Source of the DNA: a virus
DNA: 34,295 nucleotides
Reading direction: 5' to 3' (one strand)
IMG/VR virus record: IMGVR_UViG_3300036985_005997
Location: 1-34,295 of that record
A model generated the notes under the pieces. The model did no database searches. It was not told the DNA's origin and saw only the letters and a program-made list of their open reading frames with translations. Made by a program: the position numbers and the translations under genes. Every line of letters begins with the position of its first letter. Within the stretch, counting starts at the first letter, position 1. Positions 15,217-23,194 of this stretch are shown piece after piece.

Positions 15217-15828
15217 TTATTTCAAGTATCCGTAGTATTTGAATGTTTTTTCTTCTCTATCAGCCAAACCGTGAGTACCACCATTAACTCTTTTTGTAAG
15301 AGCCAATATAGTGTCTTTACTCACACCTTTATCACAAATTGACCAAAGACCATTCTTTTCAAAGAAGAACATTGCAGATTCAAATGCAAATTCTGTCGCA
15401 ACCAAGTCAGGTTGTTCCATAATCAAAGGGTTTTTCAAATAGTCAGAGAACGACTTATAGTTAGACTTACCTGTTAATTGAAGTGCACCTCTACCTCTAA
15501 ATTTCCAACCATCACCTGAAGACTCAGGACCGTTACCCATTCTATCAGCATAAACACGATTTGCAATTTTTTCAGGATTTCTTGAATAAGACTCTTCTAA
15601 TGTACCAGGGAAATATTTTCCAAAAGTACCTTGGAGACCTTGTGCCGAGTAATTCAAGTTTTCAGAAAACGCTTTGAATCCTCCTGTTTCATGAGCTGTC
15701 TGAGCGAAGAAGTGTGCCGCTCTCTCGGGTGTCATTTTGTAATAAGCCATTGCGGCTTTAAGGGTACCAGGTCCGAACGCTCCGTCGGCACCAACCCCAA
15801 TTTTTGTTTGAAGATTTTTTAAACTCAT
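15217..15828 (-). CDS. GH19 chitinase-type endolysin
   Basis: A peptidoglycan hydrolase expected to cut the cell wall for host lysis. The GH19 signature is clear: HFFAQTAHETGGFKAFSENL at 39-58 with Glu47 as the likely general acid and Glu56 nearby, YADRMGNG near 93-100, and FRGRGALQLTGKSNY. The N-terminal 25 residues (LQTKIGVGADGAFGPGTLKA) are the tail half of a peptidoglycan-binding repeat. At 203 residues it is typical of phage GH19 lysins. There is no signal peptide, so release would need a holin. Confidence 0.93.
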   Translation of the reverse strand: MSLKNLQTKIGVGADGAFGPGTLKAAMAYYKMTPERAAHFFAQTAHETGGFKAFSENLNYSAQGLQGTFGKYFPGTLEESYSRNPEKIANRVYADRMGNGPESSGDGWKFRGRGALQLTGKSNYKSFSDYLKNPLIMEQPDLVATEFAFESAMFFFEKNGLWSICDKGVSKDTILALTKRVNGGTHGLADREEKTFKYYGYLK

Positions 15829-15846
15829 AATTAGTGTTTTTTTTCT

Positions 15847-15854
15847 ATAAATAC
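15847..15854 (-). promoter_or_regulatory. GTATTTAT element before the endolysin
   Basis: Ends 18 bases before the endolysin ATG at 15828. A host-type promoter for the opposite gene starts 14 bases further on. Confidence 0.55.
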
Positions 15855-15867
15855 TCTCAAATATACC

Positions 15868-15875
15868 TATATTTG
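15868..15875 (+). promoter_or_regulatory. Bacteroidota-type promoter (TATATTTG)
   Basis: Ends 8 bases before the ATG at 15884. Confidence 0.6.
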
Positions 15876-15883
15876 TAACCCAT

Positions 15884-16192
15884 ATGGATTATAACAAATT
15901 AAAAGTAGACCAACTTAAGAAGGAGTGTGACAAACGAGAAATTGTTTGTAAAGAAACTCGTGAGGAGATGATTAAAGCATTAAAACTTTATAATGAGGAT
16001 AAATGGATTTTCCACACATTACAAAAAAAACTCAAACATGGTGGTTACCATGTTCAGATTGATATTAGAAATACTAAAGAATTAATTGAGATGGGTAAAT
16101 TAGTTGAAAAGAAATTGGCAACTAATTTAAAAATCTACGCAACCAAAAGATTATATTTTAAAACCGAGAATGAATTTATTCCATCGAATTAA
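15884..16192 (+). CDS. SAP-like domain protein, 102 aa
   Basis: Residues 5-35 (KLKVDQLKKECDKREI, then KETREEMIKALKLY) form a SAP-type helix-turn-helix hairpin, a nucleic-acid-binding motif. The C-terminal part is basic. It is driven by its own host-type promoter and overlaps the convergent gene by 17 bases. It is probably a DNA- or RNA-binding early protein. Confidence 0.72.
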   Translation: MDYNKLKVDQLKKECDKREIVCKETREEMIKALKLYNEDKWIFHTLQKKLKHGGYHVQIDIRNTKELIEMGKLVEKKLATNLKIYATKRLYFKTENEFIPSN

Positions 16193-17627
16193 CAATCTCA
16201 GTTTCTTGAGGTTTTGAATTTGGGTGATTAATCTTAAACATTAAATCATCACGTTTTAATAGTTCAGGATATAATAAGGCTTTCATCTCTCTATCAACTG
16301 TCATCTCAGCCCCTTCAGAAAATAAACTTGGGTGAGCATAGGTCGTTGAAAGATATGCTCGTGTTGGTGTTGTAAATCCACCGCGAAGAATATCAATGGT
16401 TAACTCAGGTTTACCATCAACTAAATTAACGTCTTTAACAATAAAATCTATTTTACCACCCCTATTATCCATATTTCTCATTTCAGGTCTATTCCACCCT
16501 AAAGAATAAAAATCTATACTTCTAGTAAATTTTCTTCCAATCAACTCATTTTTTAATTTTTGAACTAATTTTTCATATTTGTTTGAAAGTAATTTTTCAG
16601 GACTAACTCCCGACCTCAACGCATTCATTTCAGACTTATTGAAGAGGGGTTTATCATAACCTATCTGAGTGTTACTAACATGTCTTCCTGTTGATGAAGA
16701 ATATGTGTCATTAATTTTATACCACTGACCTTTTTTGAAAATATAAATTGGGTACCACCCATAAGATGTGATGATATATTGGTCAACACCATTCAAATCT
16801 TTTTCCCAAAACCCCTCTAAGTTACTACCTTTAAACGGAATTTTTGATTGTGCAAAAGGACCAACATTTGTGTTTGTTGTTTTTTGTGCTTTTAAATCTT
16901 GAGGTCCTTTTTTTTCTGATTCTTTTGTTAAATCGTACCTACCATCCTCTCTAAAATTTGAAGTGAATAAATAATAGTAATACATCGACTCTAATGGGTC
17001 AAAACCCATGTAATCAAGTATTTCTTTTATTCTACCAATAATTTTGTCTTTAGTTTTTAATTCTTTAAGTTGTTTTTGAATTGTTCTAAAAATATAAACT
17101 TCCTGAGGTAAAAAAGCCTTAGAATCCGATGATTCTGTTAATGTTTTTTTGAGTTTTGATAACTTTGTTCCCTCAGTGTAAACTGACCTAACATCAACAT
17201 CAAAACTCTCACTATCAAATATTTCTTTACTTAATTCCTCACCTGACCACCAATCAAAATTACCATCTTTTTCATCAGTAGCAAAAATTTGTGATGCCAG
17301 CTCTTCATTGGGTGAGTTAACAATAGTTTTATATTTGTAAATTCCAGTTTCAGAAAAACTTACAGAATAAATAACAGTATATTGTGTTAAATTAACAGGA
17401 ACAAAATTTTGAGAATTTAGATTACCATTTTTTAAACTTTCAATATTATTTTGAATTAATTGAAAATAATATGCAATGGTTTCGGTGTCCTCAATTATAT
17501 CCACATCACCTAACAAATCAGAAACCTCATCTTCCAAAAATGATTTGAACTTGCTCAAGTCTGTCAAAGAATTTGGCGTGTTCTTTGATAACTTATAAAT
17601 AAATTTTATTAACTTTATCTCGTTCAT
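16176..17627 (-). CDS. Large hypothetical protein, 483 aa
   Basis: Third gene of the operon that starts with the AT-hook protein. Its ATG overlaps the upstream stop by 4 bases (ATGA). The N-terminus MNEIKLIKFIYKLSKNTPNS is amphipathic but has no clear cleavage site. A Ser/Thr-rich middle is followed by a region with WYPIYIFKKGQWYKI and YSLGWNRPEMRNM. It is basic and aromatic-rich. No fold is assigned; a virion-packaged role is inferred from the operon only. Confidence 0.72.
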   Translation of the reverse strand: MNEIKLIKFIYKLSKNTPNSLTDLSKFKSFLEDEVSDLLGDVDIIEDTETIAYYFQLIQNNIESLKNGNLNSQNFVPVNLTQYTVIYSVSFSETGIYKYKTIVNSPNEELASQIFATDEKDGNFDWWSGEELSKEIFDSESFDVDVRSVYTEGTKLSKLKKTLTESSDSKAFLPQEVYIFRTIQKQLKELKTKDKIIGRIKEILDYMGFDPLESMYYYYLFTSNFREDGRYDLTKESEKKGPQDLKAQKTTNTNVGPFAQSKIPFKGSNLEGFWEKDLNGVDQYIITSYGWYPIYIFKKGQWYKINDTYSSSTGRHVSNTQIGYDKPLFNKSEMNALRSGVSPEKLLSNKYEKLVQKLKNELIGRKFTRSIDFYSLGWNRPEMRNMDNRGGKIDFIVKDVNLVDGKPELTIDILRGGFTTPTRAYLSTTYAHPSLFSEGAEMTVDREMKALLYPELLKRDDLMFKINHPNSKPQETEIVNSME

Positions 17628-18031
17628 TTTTTTCCAATATAATTATCAACCATTATTTTACTATTAAATTGGTCTTCACGTCTAAAAACATCTAAAGACT
17701 TACCACTATTTAAAATAGTTTCAATATCTTCTTGAATATACACTAATTCATCTCTGTTACTATCAACAAATGGTACCCATAGTAATGCAGATGTGATAGA
17801 GTCATTATACTTGAACCAATCTTTCATATAAGGTTCTAATGTCAGATTTTCTATTTCTACTATTTTTGGTGTGGAATATACAATGTTTATAAAAATTAAT
17901 TGTGTGAATTCTGACAAATTTTCTTCATAATTATTTGGAAAATTATAGCCAATAATAAACGGATATTTTTTTTTCAAATTAGACATACCCAATCTGAAAA
18001 TAGGATTTGATTTTAATCTTTGCTTATCCAT
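17624..18031 (-). CDS. Hypothetical protein, 135 aa
   Basis: Middle gene of the AT-hook operon, 17 bases after the first gene and overlapping the next by 4. The N-terminus is basic (MDKQRLKSNPIFRLGMSNLK) and the body is aromatic and beta-prone. Not recognised. Confidence 0.7.
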   Translation of the reverse strand: MDKQRLKSNPIFRLGMSNLKKKYPFIIGYNFPNNYEENLSEFTQLIFINIVYSTPKIVEIENLTLEPYMKDWFKYNDSITSALLWVPFVDSNRDELVYIQEDIETILNSGKSLDVFRREDQFNSKIMVDNYIGKK

Positions 18032-18048
18032 TTTTAGTCACTAATATA

Positions 18049-18687
18049 TTATTCGTTTTTCCCAAAGTAACTTCTACGTTGATTAATTTGTCTCATCAAA
18101 TCTCTCATTTTCATCACGTGTTTTTCAAGGTCATCCTGCATTTTTTCATATTGTGACTCAAGTTTCTTTAAAGAATCTTCAGTTGGTTTTCTTCCTCTAC
18201 GTTTTGGTTCATCAGATACTGACGGTTCCATAGTTGAAATAGGAGATGGTTCAATGTCCATTGTTTGAGTCATAGACAAATCAGCAAAACCTGTTTTGGG
18301 TTTGTTTTTGGAACCTGGTTTTCTACCTCTTGTACTTCTAACCCAATCATCAGGTCTATTCCAAGTTTTAATTTTTTCGGCAATTATTGGGTATCTTTGA
18401 CTGATTAAAGTTAAGAACTTTTGAGACAATCTACCATCAATTTCGTTTAACCAATCCTCTAAATAAGAAAATCCTAAAATAACATCTTCATTATCAATAA
18501 TCTCTTCACCTCTATCAAGTAAGTATTTTCTGAAATCAGAATACATTGGCATTCTAACAACCATATTAGGGTCACCACCAAATTCATCTAATAACCAATT
18601 AGGCATTTTTTTAGTTATTGTCTCAAATTTTTCATCGGTATATCTTCTCTCGTTAATCAACTCCTCATAATAATGTGATAATTTCAT
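18049..18687 (-). CDS. Leader-tagged AT-hook protein
   Basis: The leader MKLSHYYEELINER ends in LINE, an (I/L)xE site. Two AT-hook cores are visible, RGRKP at 120-124 and RRGRKP at 163-168, both flanked by Lys/Pro/Ser. They suggest minor-groove binding to AT-rich DNA, which suits this genome. A coiled coil follows (about 172-203). The length is 212 residues. A DNA-binding protein carried in the capsid is the simplest reading; a non-packaged nucleoid-like protein is the alternative. Confidence 0.75.
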   Translation of the reverse strand: MKLSHYYEELINERRYTDEKFETITKKMPNWLLDEFGGDPNMVVRMPMYSDFRKYLLDRGEEIIDNEDVILGFSYLEDWLNEIDGRLSQKFLTLISQRYPIIAEKIKTWNRPDDWVRSTRGRKPGSKNKPKTGFADLSMTQTMDIEPSPISTMEPSVSDEPKRRGRKPTEDSLKKLESQYEKMQDDLEKHVMKMRDLMRQINQRRSYFGKNE

Positions 18688-18703
18688 AAGTATATTTTTT
18701 TTA

Positions 18704-18711
18704 ATAAATAT
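18704..18711 (-). promoter_or_regulatory. ATATTTAT element of the AT-hook operon
   Basis: Ends 16 bases before the ATG at 18687 and is divergent to 18726-18733. Confidence 0.5.
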
Positions 18712-18725
18712 TAAATTATGTGAAA

Positions 18726-18733
18726 GTATTTAT
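18726..18733 (+). promoter_or_regulatory. GTATTTAT element before the gene at 18738
   Basis: Ends 4 bases before the ATG, which decides the start at 18738 over an upstream GTG. Confidence 0.55.
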
Positions 18734-18737
18734 TATT

Positions 18738-19136
18738 ATGGAGGTAAAAGTAAAATATAAGGACTGCAATAAGTTAGAAAGTAGTCATAATACAATAATT
18801 GATTTTATTAAACACCTCCAAAGTAAGTTCCCACTGAAAAATAATATCTCAATTATTTTTTTAGGTGAAAAGTTAGACGGGATGACAACAGGGTCAAGAA
18901 CCGATAACAGTGAGTTAAGAATTTTAGTTCAAAACCGAATCATTAGAGACGTTTTAAGAACCTTGGCACACGAATGGGTACACGAGTATCAAATAGATGT
19001 TTTAAACAGAGACAAGGGTCCTGATATAGGTGGTAAGAATGAAGACGAGGCTAATGCCTACTCAGGAAGATTGGTAAAACAATTTGAAAAGAAAAACCCC
19101 TATAAAAGAGAAGTTGTTTACAACTCTTTTGAGTAA
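18738..19136 (+). CDS. Small zincin-like putative metallopeptidase
   Basis: Residues 78-82 are HEWVH (HExxH), followed by EYQ. NEDEANAYSG at 101-110 offers the downstream glutamate ligand. This is the arrangement of small zinc peptidases (LAHEWVHEYQ...EDEANAYS). The length is 132 residues and no signal peptide is seen. The start is at 18738 because a promoter element ends 4 bases upstream. It is unrelated to the 6480 zincin outside the motif. Confidence 0.72.
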   Translation: MEVKVKYKDCNKLESSHNTIIDFIKHLQSKFPLKNNISIIFLGEKLDGMTTGSRTDNSELRILVQNRIIRDVLRTLAHEWVHEYQIDVLNRDKGPDIGGKNEDEANAYSGRLVKQFEKKNPYKREVVYNSFE

Positions 19137-19394
19137 TTAATATCTTCCGGTAAGGAAGACAAATACCACTTCAGGAATTTTAGTACAAATAGCGTCGTTA
19201 CCATTTTTATCAACACACGCATATTCAGGTAAATCTTTTGCCCATCTTCTCATTTGTCTTGGGCCAGTCATTAAACGATTTGCAACATAATCTCTATTCC
19301 AAAGTTTGTCTTTATCATAATATTCTTCGGTGATAACTTTTTTTACCAAATCAATTAATTCAGACTCTGTCAATTTAATAATTTTCTTTCCCAT
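19137..19394 (-). CDS. Leader-tagged protein (RLTESDL type), 85 aa
   Basis: The leader IIKLTESELIDLVKKVITEE ends in VITE|E. The rest, about 60 residues, is basic with two Cys (EYACVDKNGNDAICTK) and is unassigned. It is the last gene of the operon that begins with the nuclease-like protein at 20979. Confidence 0.75.
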   Translation of the reverse strand: MGKKIIKLTESELIDLVKKVITEEYYDKDKLWNRDYVANRLMTGPRQMRRWAKDLPEYACVDKNGNDAICTKIPEVVFVFLTGRY

Positions 19395-19396
19395 AA

Positions 19397-19741
19397 CTAT
19401 TTTTTTCTAAATTTAACCATTAACCCATCAAAATCACTGCCCATAATATCTCTATTAAATAAAAACGAACCTCCTTTTGGATGCCAACCATAAAAAAGTT
19501 TGGCTTCTTTTGGAAAGTCTTTTTTAAAGTCTTCATAACTTTTATAGATTTTGTCAAATTCATATTTTTCGGTTGTCATTGGGTCAACCGATTCAAAAGT
19601 TGAATCAACAAAAGAATCGTAATCAACCCCAAAAATCTTTTCGGTGTAGTCAAATTTTTCAAATTTTTCTACGGGTGGCTTATCTAATATTTTTGAAACC
19701 AATCTGTTTATGTCTGAAGTTTCTGGTTTAGAGGTTTTCAT
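19397..19741 (-). CDS. Hypothetical protein, 114 aa
   Basis: Its ATG overlaps the stop of the nuclease-like gene by 4 bases. It has a Lys/Asp/Phe-rich sequence with HPKGGSFLFNRDIMGSDFDG near the C-terminus. The N-terminus (SDINRLVSKILDKPP) is amphipathic but does not match the leader rule. Co-translation suggests a functional link to the nuclease-like protein. Confidence 0.7.
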   Translation of the reverse strand: MKTSKPETSDINRLVSKILDKPPVEKFEKFDYTEKIFGVDYDSFVDSTFESVDPMTTEKYEFDKIYKSYEDFKKDFPKEAKLFYGWHPKGGSFLFNRDIMGSDFDGLMVKFRKK

Positions 19742-20979
19742 AAATTTATTTTGTAAAAAATTGTATAGTTTATGTCACCATACCTTCCGGTTTTAGTGTC
19801 ATTCTTTTTAGTCTTTATAATAGTGTTTTCAACATCAACCAAATCTCTAACTTTTCCTCCCTGAACAATCTCAACATATTTAACATTCTTTGGTATTTGT
19901 TCTGCAGAGACACTAGAACCATTACAAAATTTGTAATAGTTTTTATTGTCAGGACTCCAAGGAGTTAATGTTTTACAATTTATGGTGAACGTACCTTTTT
20001 TATTTGATTTTTGAACTAATAGTTCTGGCTCAACTTTTTTACTAACACCAATTGGTTTATCAGTTTCATACCAATTACCGAGTTTTTTATATGAAACAAA
20101 ACACTTACACCCACCTTGGTTGTAGTCCCATATTTTAAGATTTCCCGAAGCACCTCTTTCAGAACTTTTTACTTGTAATGGAAAATATTGACCATCTCTG
20201 AAAACCAAAACGTCAATACCCAACATATCTACAATCCCAAAATCATCACCAAAGGCAATAAATCTCTCACCTTCCTGTGACAAATAATTTAAATACTCTT
20301 CTTCATTTTTGTCACCTTTACTTTTGATATTTTCAATCGCATCAACAATCTTTCTTCTAATGTGATTTGGTTTAACCAACACATCTCTTAGATAACCGAC
20401 TAATTTGTCCAAGCCTAAAACGTTTCTGAAAAACAAATCAACAATTTCTTCAGGCGATTTTGTGGGTTCATGGTGAATCGCATACTCAGTCATTAAAATT
20501 GACAAACCTGAGGTATTTGTATTAAGTCTATTTAATAACGAATAATTCAATATCTCACCATCTTCAGTTACTTTCTTGTAGAGTAACATGTATTTTCCTT
20601 TGGATTGCAAATCTTTCAATGAATTAGTTGCAACCTCTTTGAGTCTACCACAAGAAGGTGATACCTTGTTGATTAGTTTTTCCAAATCATAAACTTTACG
20701 TTTATAAATTTCTTGGAAATCTTTAATGTTTTTATAAATTACTTTATACTCTCCTTCAGTTTCTTGTTCAACAAGATTTAAGGCTCTCTGAATTCTCCTG
20801 AATAAATTATTCCATTTTGATTCAGAACCCCTTTTGGGCATTTTTTCCAAAATTTGATATACCGACCTACAGAATTGGTTGGATGACGAGTCTGTAAATG
20901 TTTTACACGCCTCTCCAACAAAATCTTTAGATTCTGTAATTAAAACTTTTAATTGTGATTCTGAAATTAAAATTTCCAT
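19738..20979 (-). CDS. Leader-tagged PD-(D/E)xK-like nuclease candidate
   Basis: The leader MEILISESQLKVLITES (LITE|S) is followed by about 210 helical residues. A nuclease-like core then appears at 236-273: an upstream acidic helix (EGERFIAFGDD), IDVLVF with Asp256, and QYFPLQVKSS with Gln269-Val-Lys271. The D...(E/Q)xK order is that of PD-(D/E)xK enzymes, with Gln in place of Glu, as is seen in some families. Four Cys residues lie downstream. If packaged, it could act on host DNA at entry. The fold call is by eye only. Confidence 0.6.
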   Translation of the reverse strand: MEILISESQLKVLITESKDFVGEACKTFTDSSSNQFCRSVYQILEKMPKRGSESKWNNLFRRIQRALNLVEQETEGEYKVIYKNIKDFQEIYKRKVYDLEKLINKVSPSCGRLKEVATNSLKDLQSKGKYMLLYKKVTEDGEILNYSLLNRLNTNTSGLSILMTEYAIHHEPTKSPEEIVDLFFRNVLGLDKLVGYLRDVLVKPNHIRRKIVDAIENIKSKGDKNEEEYLNYLSQEGERFIAFGDDFGIVDMLGIDVLVFRDGQYFPLQVKSSERGASGNLKIWDYNQGGCKCFVSYKKLGNWYETDKPIGVSKKVEPELLVQKSNKKGTFTINCKTLTPWSPDNKNYYKFCNGSSVSAEQIPKNVKYVEIVQGGKVRDLVDVENTIIKTKKNDTKTGRYGDINYTIFYKINL

Positions 20980-20989
20980 AGGTATGTTT

Positions 20990-20997
20990 ATAAATAC
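20990..20997 (-). promoter_or_regulatory. GTATTTAT element of the nuclease-like operon
   Basis: Ends 10 bases before the ATG at 20979. Confidence 0.5.
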
Positions 20998-21010
20998 CCA
21001 TTAACTACCA

Positions 21011-21172
21011 TTATTTTTTATGATATAACAATCCTTTGTGTCTGATAAAATTAAAACCCACTTGAAAGCTTGGGTAATGTGACAAAGCAAATGTTTCGGT
21101 TTCTCCACTATTGTGTTTTAAAACCAACTTATTCTCTTTAATTAAAATTGTTCCTCTAATCTCTTCTTCCAT
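21011..21172 (-). CDS. Small hypothetical protein, 53 aa
   Basis: The frame begins MEEEIRGTILIKENKLVLKH and ends in HKGLLYHKK. It is beta-prone and basic at the end. It lies between a terminator and the next promoter element. AGTATATTATTAAT just before the ATG is close to the GTATTTAT element. Not recognised. Confidence 0.55.
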   Translation of the reverse strand: MEEEIRGTILIKENKLVLKHNSGETETFALSHYPSFQVGFNFIRHKGLLYHKK

Positions 21173-21202
21173 ATTAATAATATACTAAAATTTGCACAAT
21201 AA

Positions 21203-21228
21203 AAAACCCCTCTTTATTGAGGGGTTTT
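21203..21228 (-). terminator. Terminator of the peptidoglycan-binding operon
   Basis: AAAACCCCTC/GAGGGGTTTT stem with a T run on the minus strand, 7 bases after the stop at 21236. Confidence 0.85.
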
Positions 21229-21235
21229 AAATTTA

Positions 21236-21574
21236 TTAAAAACTTGCGAAATAACCTTTCATCGTGTTCTCCAATTTATCAGGAGTTGGTGAATCAATTA
21301 TCTCAATTATTTTTTGATTTATTAAATCCAAAACCTCTATTGACGTATATGGTTTTGGATATGACACTAACACTTGTGGTTTTGCTTTACTACAGTATTC
21401 GTGACTGAGTTCAATACCTGATGAATTTGCCTTAGCACCCTTACAAAATTGTTTTTCAAAACCCATATCTTTTAAAGTTTCAACTATTTCGGGGTCAGGT
21501 GAAACTTGTTCGAGTAATTGCATTTTTCTGATGCTATTTTTCTCTTCTTCTGTTATTAATAATCTTCTGTCCAT
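21236..21574 (-). CDS. Leader-tagged protein (ITEEE type), 112 aa
   Basis: The leader LLITEEEKNSIRKMQLLEQ ends in LLE|Q. The rest is a small domain with two Cys (KQFCKGAK, HEYCSKAK) and a C-terminal helix. It follows the peptidoglycan-binding gene by 1 base and precedes a terminator. Not recognised. Confidence 0.75.
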   Translation of the reverse strand: MDRRLLITEEEKNSIRKMQLLEQVSPDPEIVETLKDMGFEKQFCKGAKANSSGIELSHEYCSKAKPQVLVSYPKPYTSIEVLDLINQKIIEIIDSPTPDKLENTMKGYFASF

Positions 21575-21575
21575 T

Positions 21576-22676
21576 TTAGTAACTTACGGTTTGTATATTA
21601 CCTTGTCTTGTTATTTGTGGTGGTGTTTGTATGCCTTGTGTAACATTAGCCAATCCTTTTGGTTGAATATTCATAATCTCTTGAGGTACTCGTTTATCAG
21701 CTTCAGGTGTTGTTGAACTAAACAATACATTATAAGTTGACTTACCTACTTTACCATCTTCTTTAAGACCTTTAGCCTTTTGGAATGCTCTAACCGCAGC
21801 ATCTGTTTTAGAACCAAAATAACTTGTTGGTTTGGTAATTTTTAAGAATCCTTGTGAAATTAAAGCTTGTTGAATTTTTTTAACAAAATCTCCCGACATT
21901 GTTGATTCAACAAATGCTCTACCCGATTTGACAGCATCTTCAGTTGGTGCAACTCGGACATTACCTATTTGAGGTGTCGCCGAACCTCCATCTTTCTGAT
22001 ATGACATTTTTCCATTTACAATTGACCAATTACCTTTAGACGTTAGTTTTGAACCGTCCTTGGTATATTGAAAATATCTTTGTGTCCCTGTTTTTGGGTC
22101 TAACACAAAGAATACTTTTGAGTTGGGGAATTGTTTCAAAGCGGCATCAATACCACTTATTTTACCCTTAACAGCATCTGAGAACACTGTTTTGACTGTA
22201 TCAAGAACACTTCCACCTGTTGCCGCAGCACCACCTCCACCAACAGTTTTTGAAACATTTACCACAAATGAATTTGGTTCAACACTCACAGTTCCTTGTT
22301 CAGGACGAGATGTGTTTTTGGCACCTTTAAATGTTAAATCAACTCCAATTCTTTTCAAAGAATTTTTAATTCTTTCAGCACTTTTATAATCACCTATTTC
22401 CAATTCACCGTTTAAAACGTCTTGGATAGAACTATATGTTTGACCACCAAAAGCTTGACCTATCCAAGGATTTGACTTGATTTGATTATCTAAATTAACA
22501 AAATCTTCTTTAGACTTTAAAGATGCAAATAACTCTTCAAGTCCCTTTTCGTTTGTACCAGCACCTGACGCAGCATTCTTTAATGCCGTCAAATAATCCT
22601 GTGCTTGTTCCTTAATAACTTTCTGAACAATCCTACGAATATCAGTTTCAGTTAATCTAATTACTCTTTTTTTCAT
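21576..22676 (-). CDS. Leader-tagged peptidoglycan-binding protein
   Basis: The leader VIRLTETDIRRIVQKVIKEQ (VIKE|Q) is followed by an annexin-repeat-like stretch (GAGTNEKGLEELFASLKS, about 38-55), a Gly/Ala-rich linker and a PG_binding_1-type domain at 263-318 (DFVKKIQQALISQGFL, FGSKTDAAVRAFQKAKGL, DGKVGKSTYNVL). The length is 366 residues. Wall binding plus the leader suggests a virion protein involved in entry or tail-tip function. The enzymatic domain, if any, is not visible. Confidence 0.82.
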   Translation of the reverse strand: MKKRVIRLTETDIRRIVQKVIKEQAQDYLTALKNAASGAGTNEKGLEELFASLKSKEDFVNLDNQIKSNPWIGQAFGGQTYSSIQDVLNGELEIGDYKSAERIKNSLKRIGVDLTFKGAKNTSRPEQGTVSVEPNSFVVNVSKTVGGGGAAATGGSVLDTVKTVFSDAVKGKISGIDAALKQFPNSKVFFVLDPKTGTQRYFQYTKDGSKLTSKGNWSIVNGKMSYQKDGGSATPQIGNVRVAPTEDAVKSGRAFVESTMSGDFVKKIQQALISQGFLKITKPTSYFGSKTDAAVRAFQKAKGLKEDGKVGKSTYNVLFSSTTPEADKRVPQEIMNIQPKGLANVTQGIQTPPQITRQGNIQTVSY

Positions 22677-22699
22677 AAAAACAAATTTATTATTTAGTT

Positions 22700-22707
22700 A
22701 TAAATAC
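22700..22707 (-). promoter_or_regulatory. GTATTTAT element before the peptidoglycan-binding gene
   Basis: Ends 23 bases before the ATG at 22676, the longest gap of the set. Confidence 0.45.
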
Positions 22708-22711
22708 TAAT

Positions 22712-23095
22712 TTAATTATAATAGTTTGGGAATTTATTTCTTAAGAATTCAAATATTTTCATTTTACCCCAAGTTTGCATTCCTTCCTCATTATCAAACC
22801 AATGAATATTACCGAGGTCAAAGTTTTTGTTTTCCATTCTTTCGGTTTTAGGATTAAAAAAAATTATCTGAGCAAAACCGTTATTATCCTCAACATTGAA
22901 TTTAACATTGGGTATTAACTTCTCTTCTTTTTTTAATCTTTGAATTAATTTATCTAATTCAGATTTTTTTTCTTTAATCATGGACTTTAGTTGTCCAATA
23001 ATAAATTCTTGACCATAAACAAAATCATCAAATTCTCCTTGGAACATTTTATTTGCAACTTCCAATAATTGTCTTTCAGAAATTAATAGTTTCAT
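22712..23095 (-). CDS. Leader-tagged protein (LISERQL type), 127 aa
   Basis: The ATG at 23095 gives MKLLISERQLLEVANKMFQG; upstream codons in frame are rejected. LISE|R or QLLE|V would be cleavage candidates. The body has a long charged helix (about 36-55) and then a beta region with FAQIIFFNPKTERMEN. Its position resembles the 26.2-27.3 kb paralogues, which share FNPKTK-like text. Function unknown. Confidence 0.72.
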   Translation of the reverse strand: MKLLISERQLLEVANKMFQGEFDDFVYGQEFIIGQLKSMIKEKKSELDKLIQRLKKEEKLIPNVKFNVEDNNGFAQIIFFNPKTERMENKNFDLGNIHWFDNEEGMQTWGKMKIFEFLRNKFPNYYN

Positions 23096-23116
23096 TTTTG
23101 TTTTTTTACCATAACA

Positions 23117-23124
23117 ATAAATAT
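23117..23124 (-). promoter_or_regulatory. ATATTTAT element before the gene at 23095
   Basis: Ends 21 bases before the ATG. Confidence 0.45.
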
Positions 23125-23182
23125 GTGTCAATTTAAGTTATTTTTATCCTCAATACGGCTTTTTTATGTGGAATTGTTTGAA

Positions 23183-23190
23183 TATATTTG
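23183..23190 (+). promoter_or_regulatory. Bacteroidota-type promoter (TATATTTG)
   Basis: Ends 4 bases before the ATG at 23195 of the repeat protein. Confidence 0.6.
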
Positions 23191-23194
23191 TCAC

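Noticed and set aside
22123-22389. Plus-strand frame of 88 codons
   Set aside because: It is a shadow of the peptidoglycan-binding gene and has low-complexity composition.
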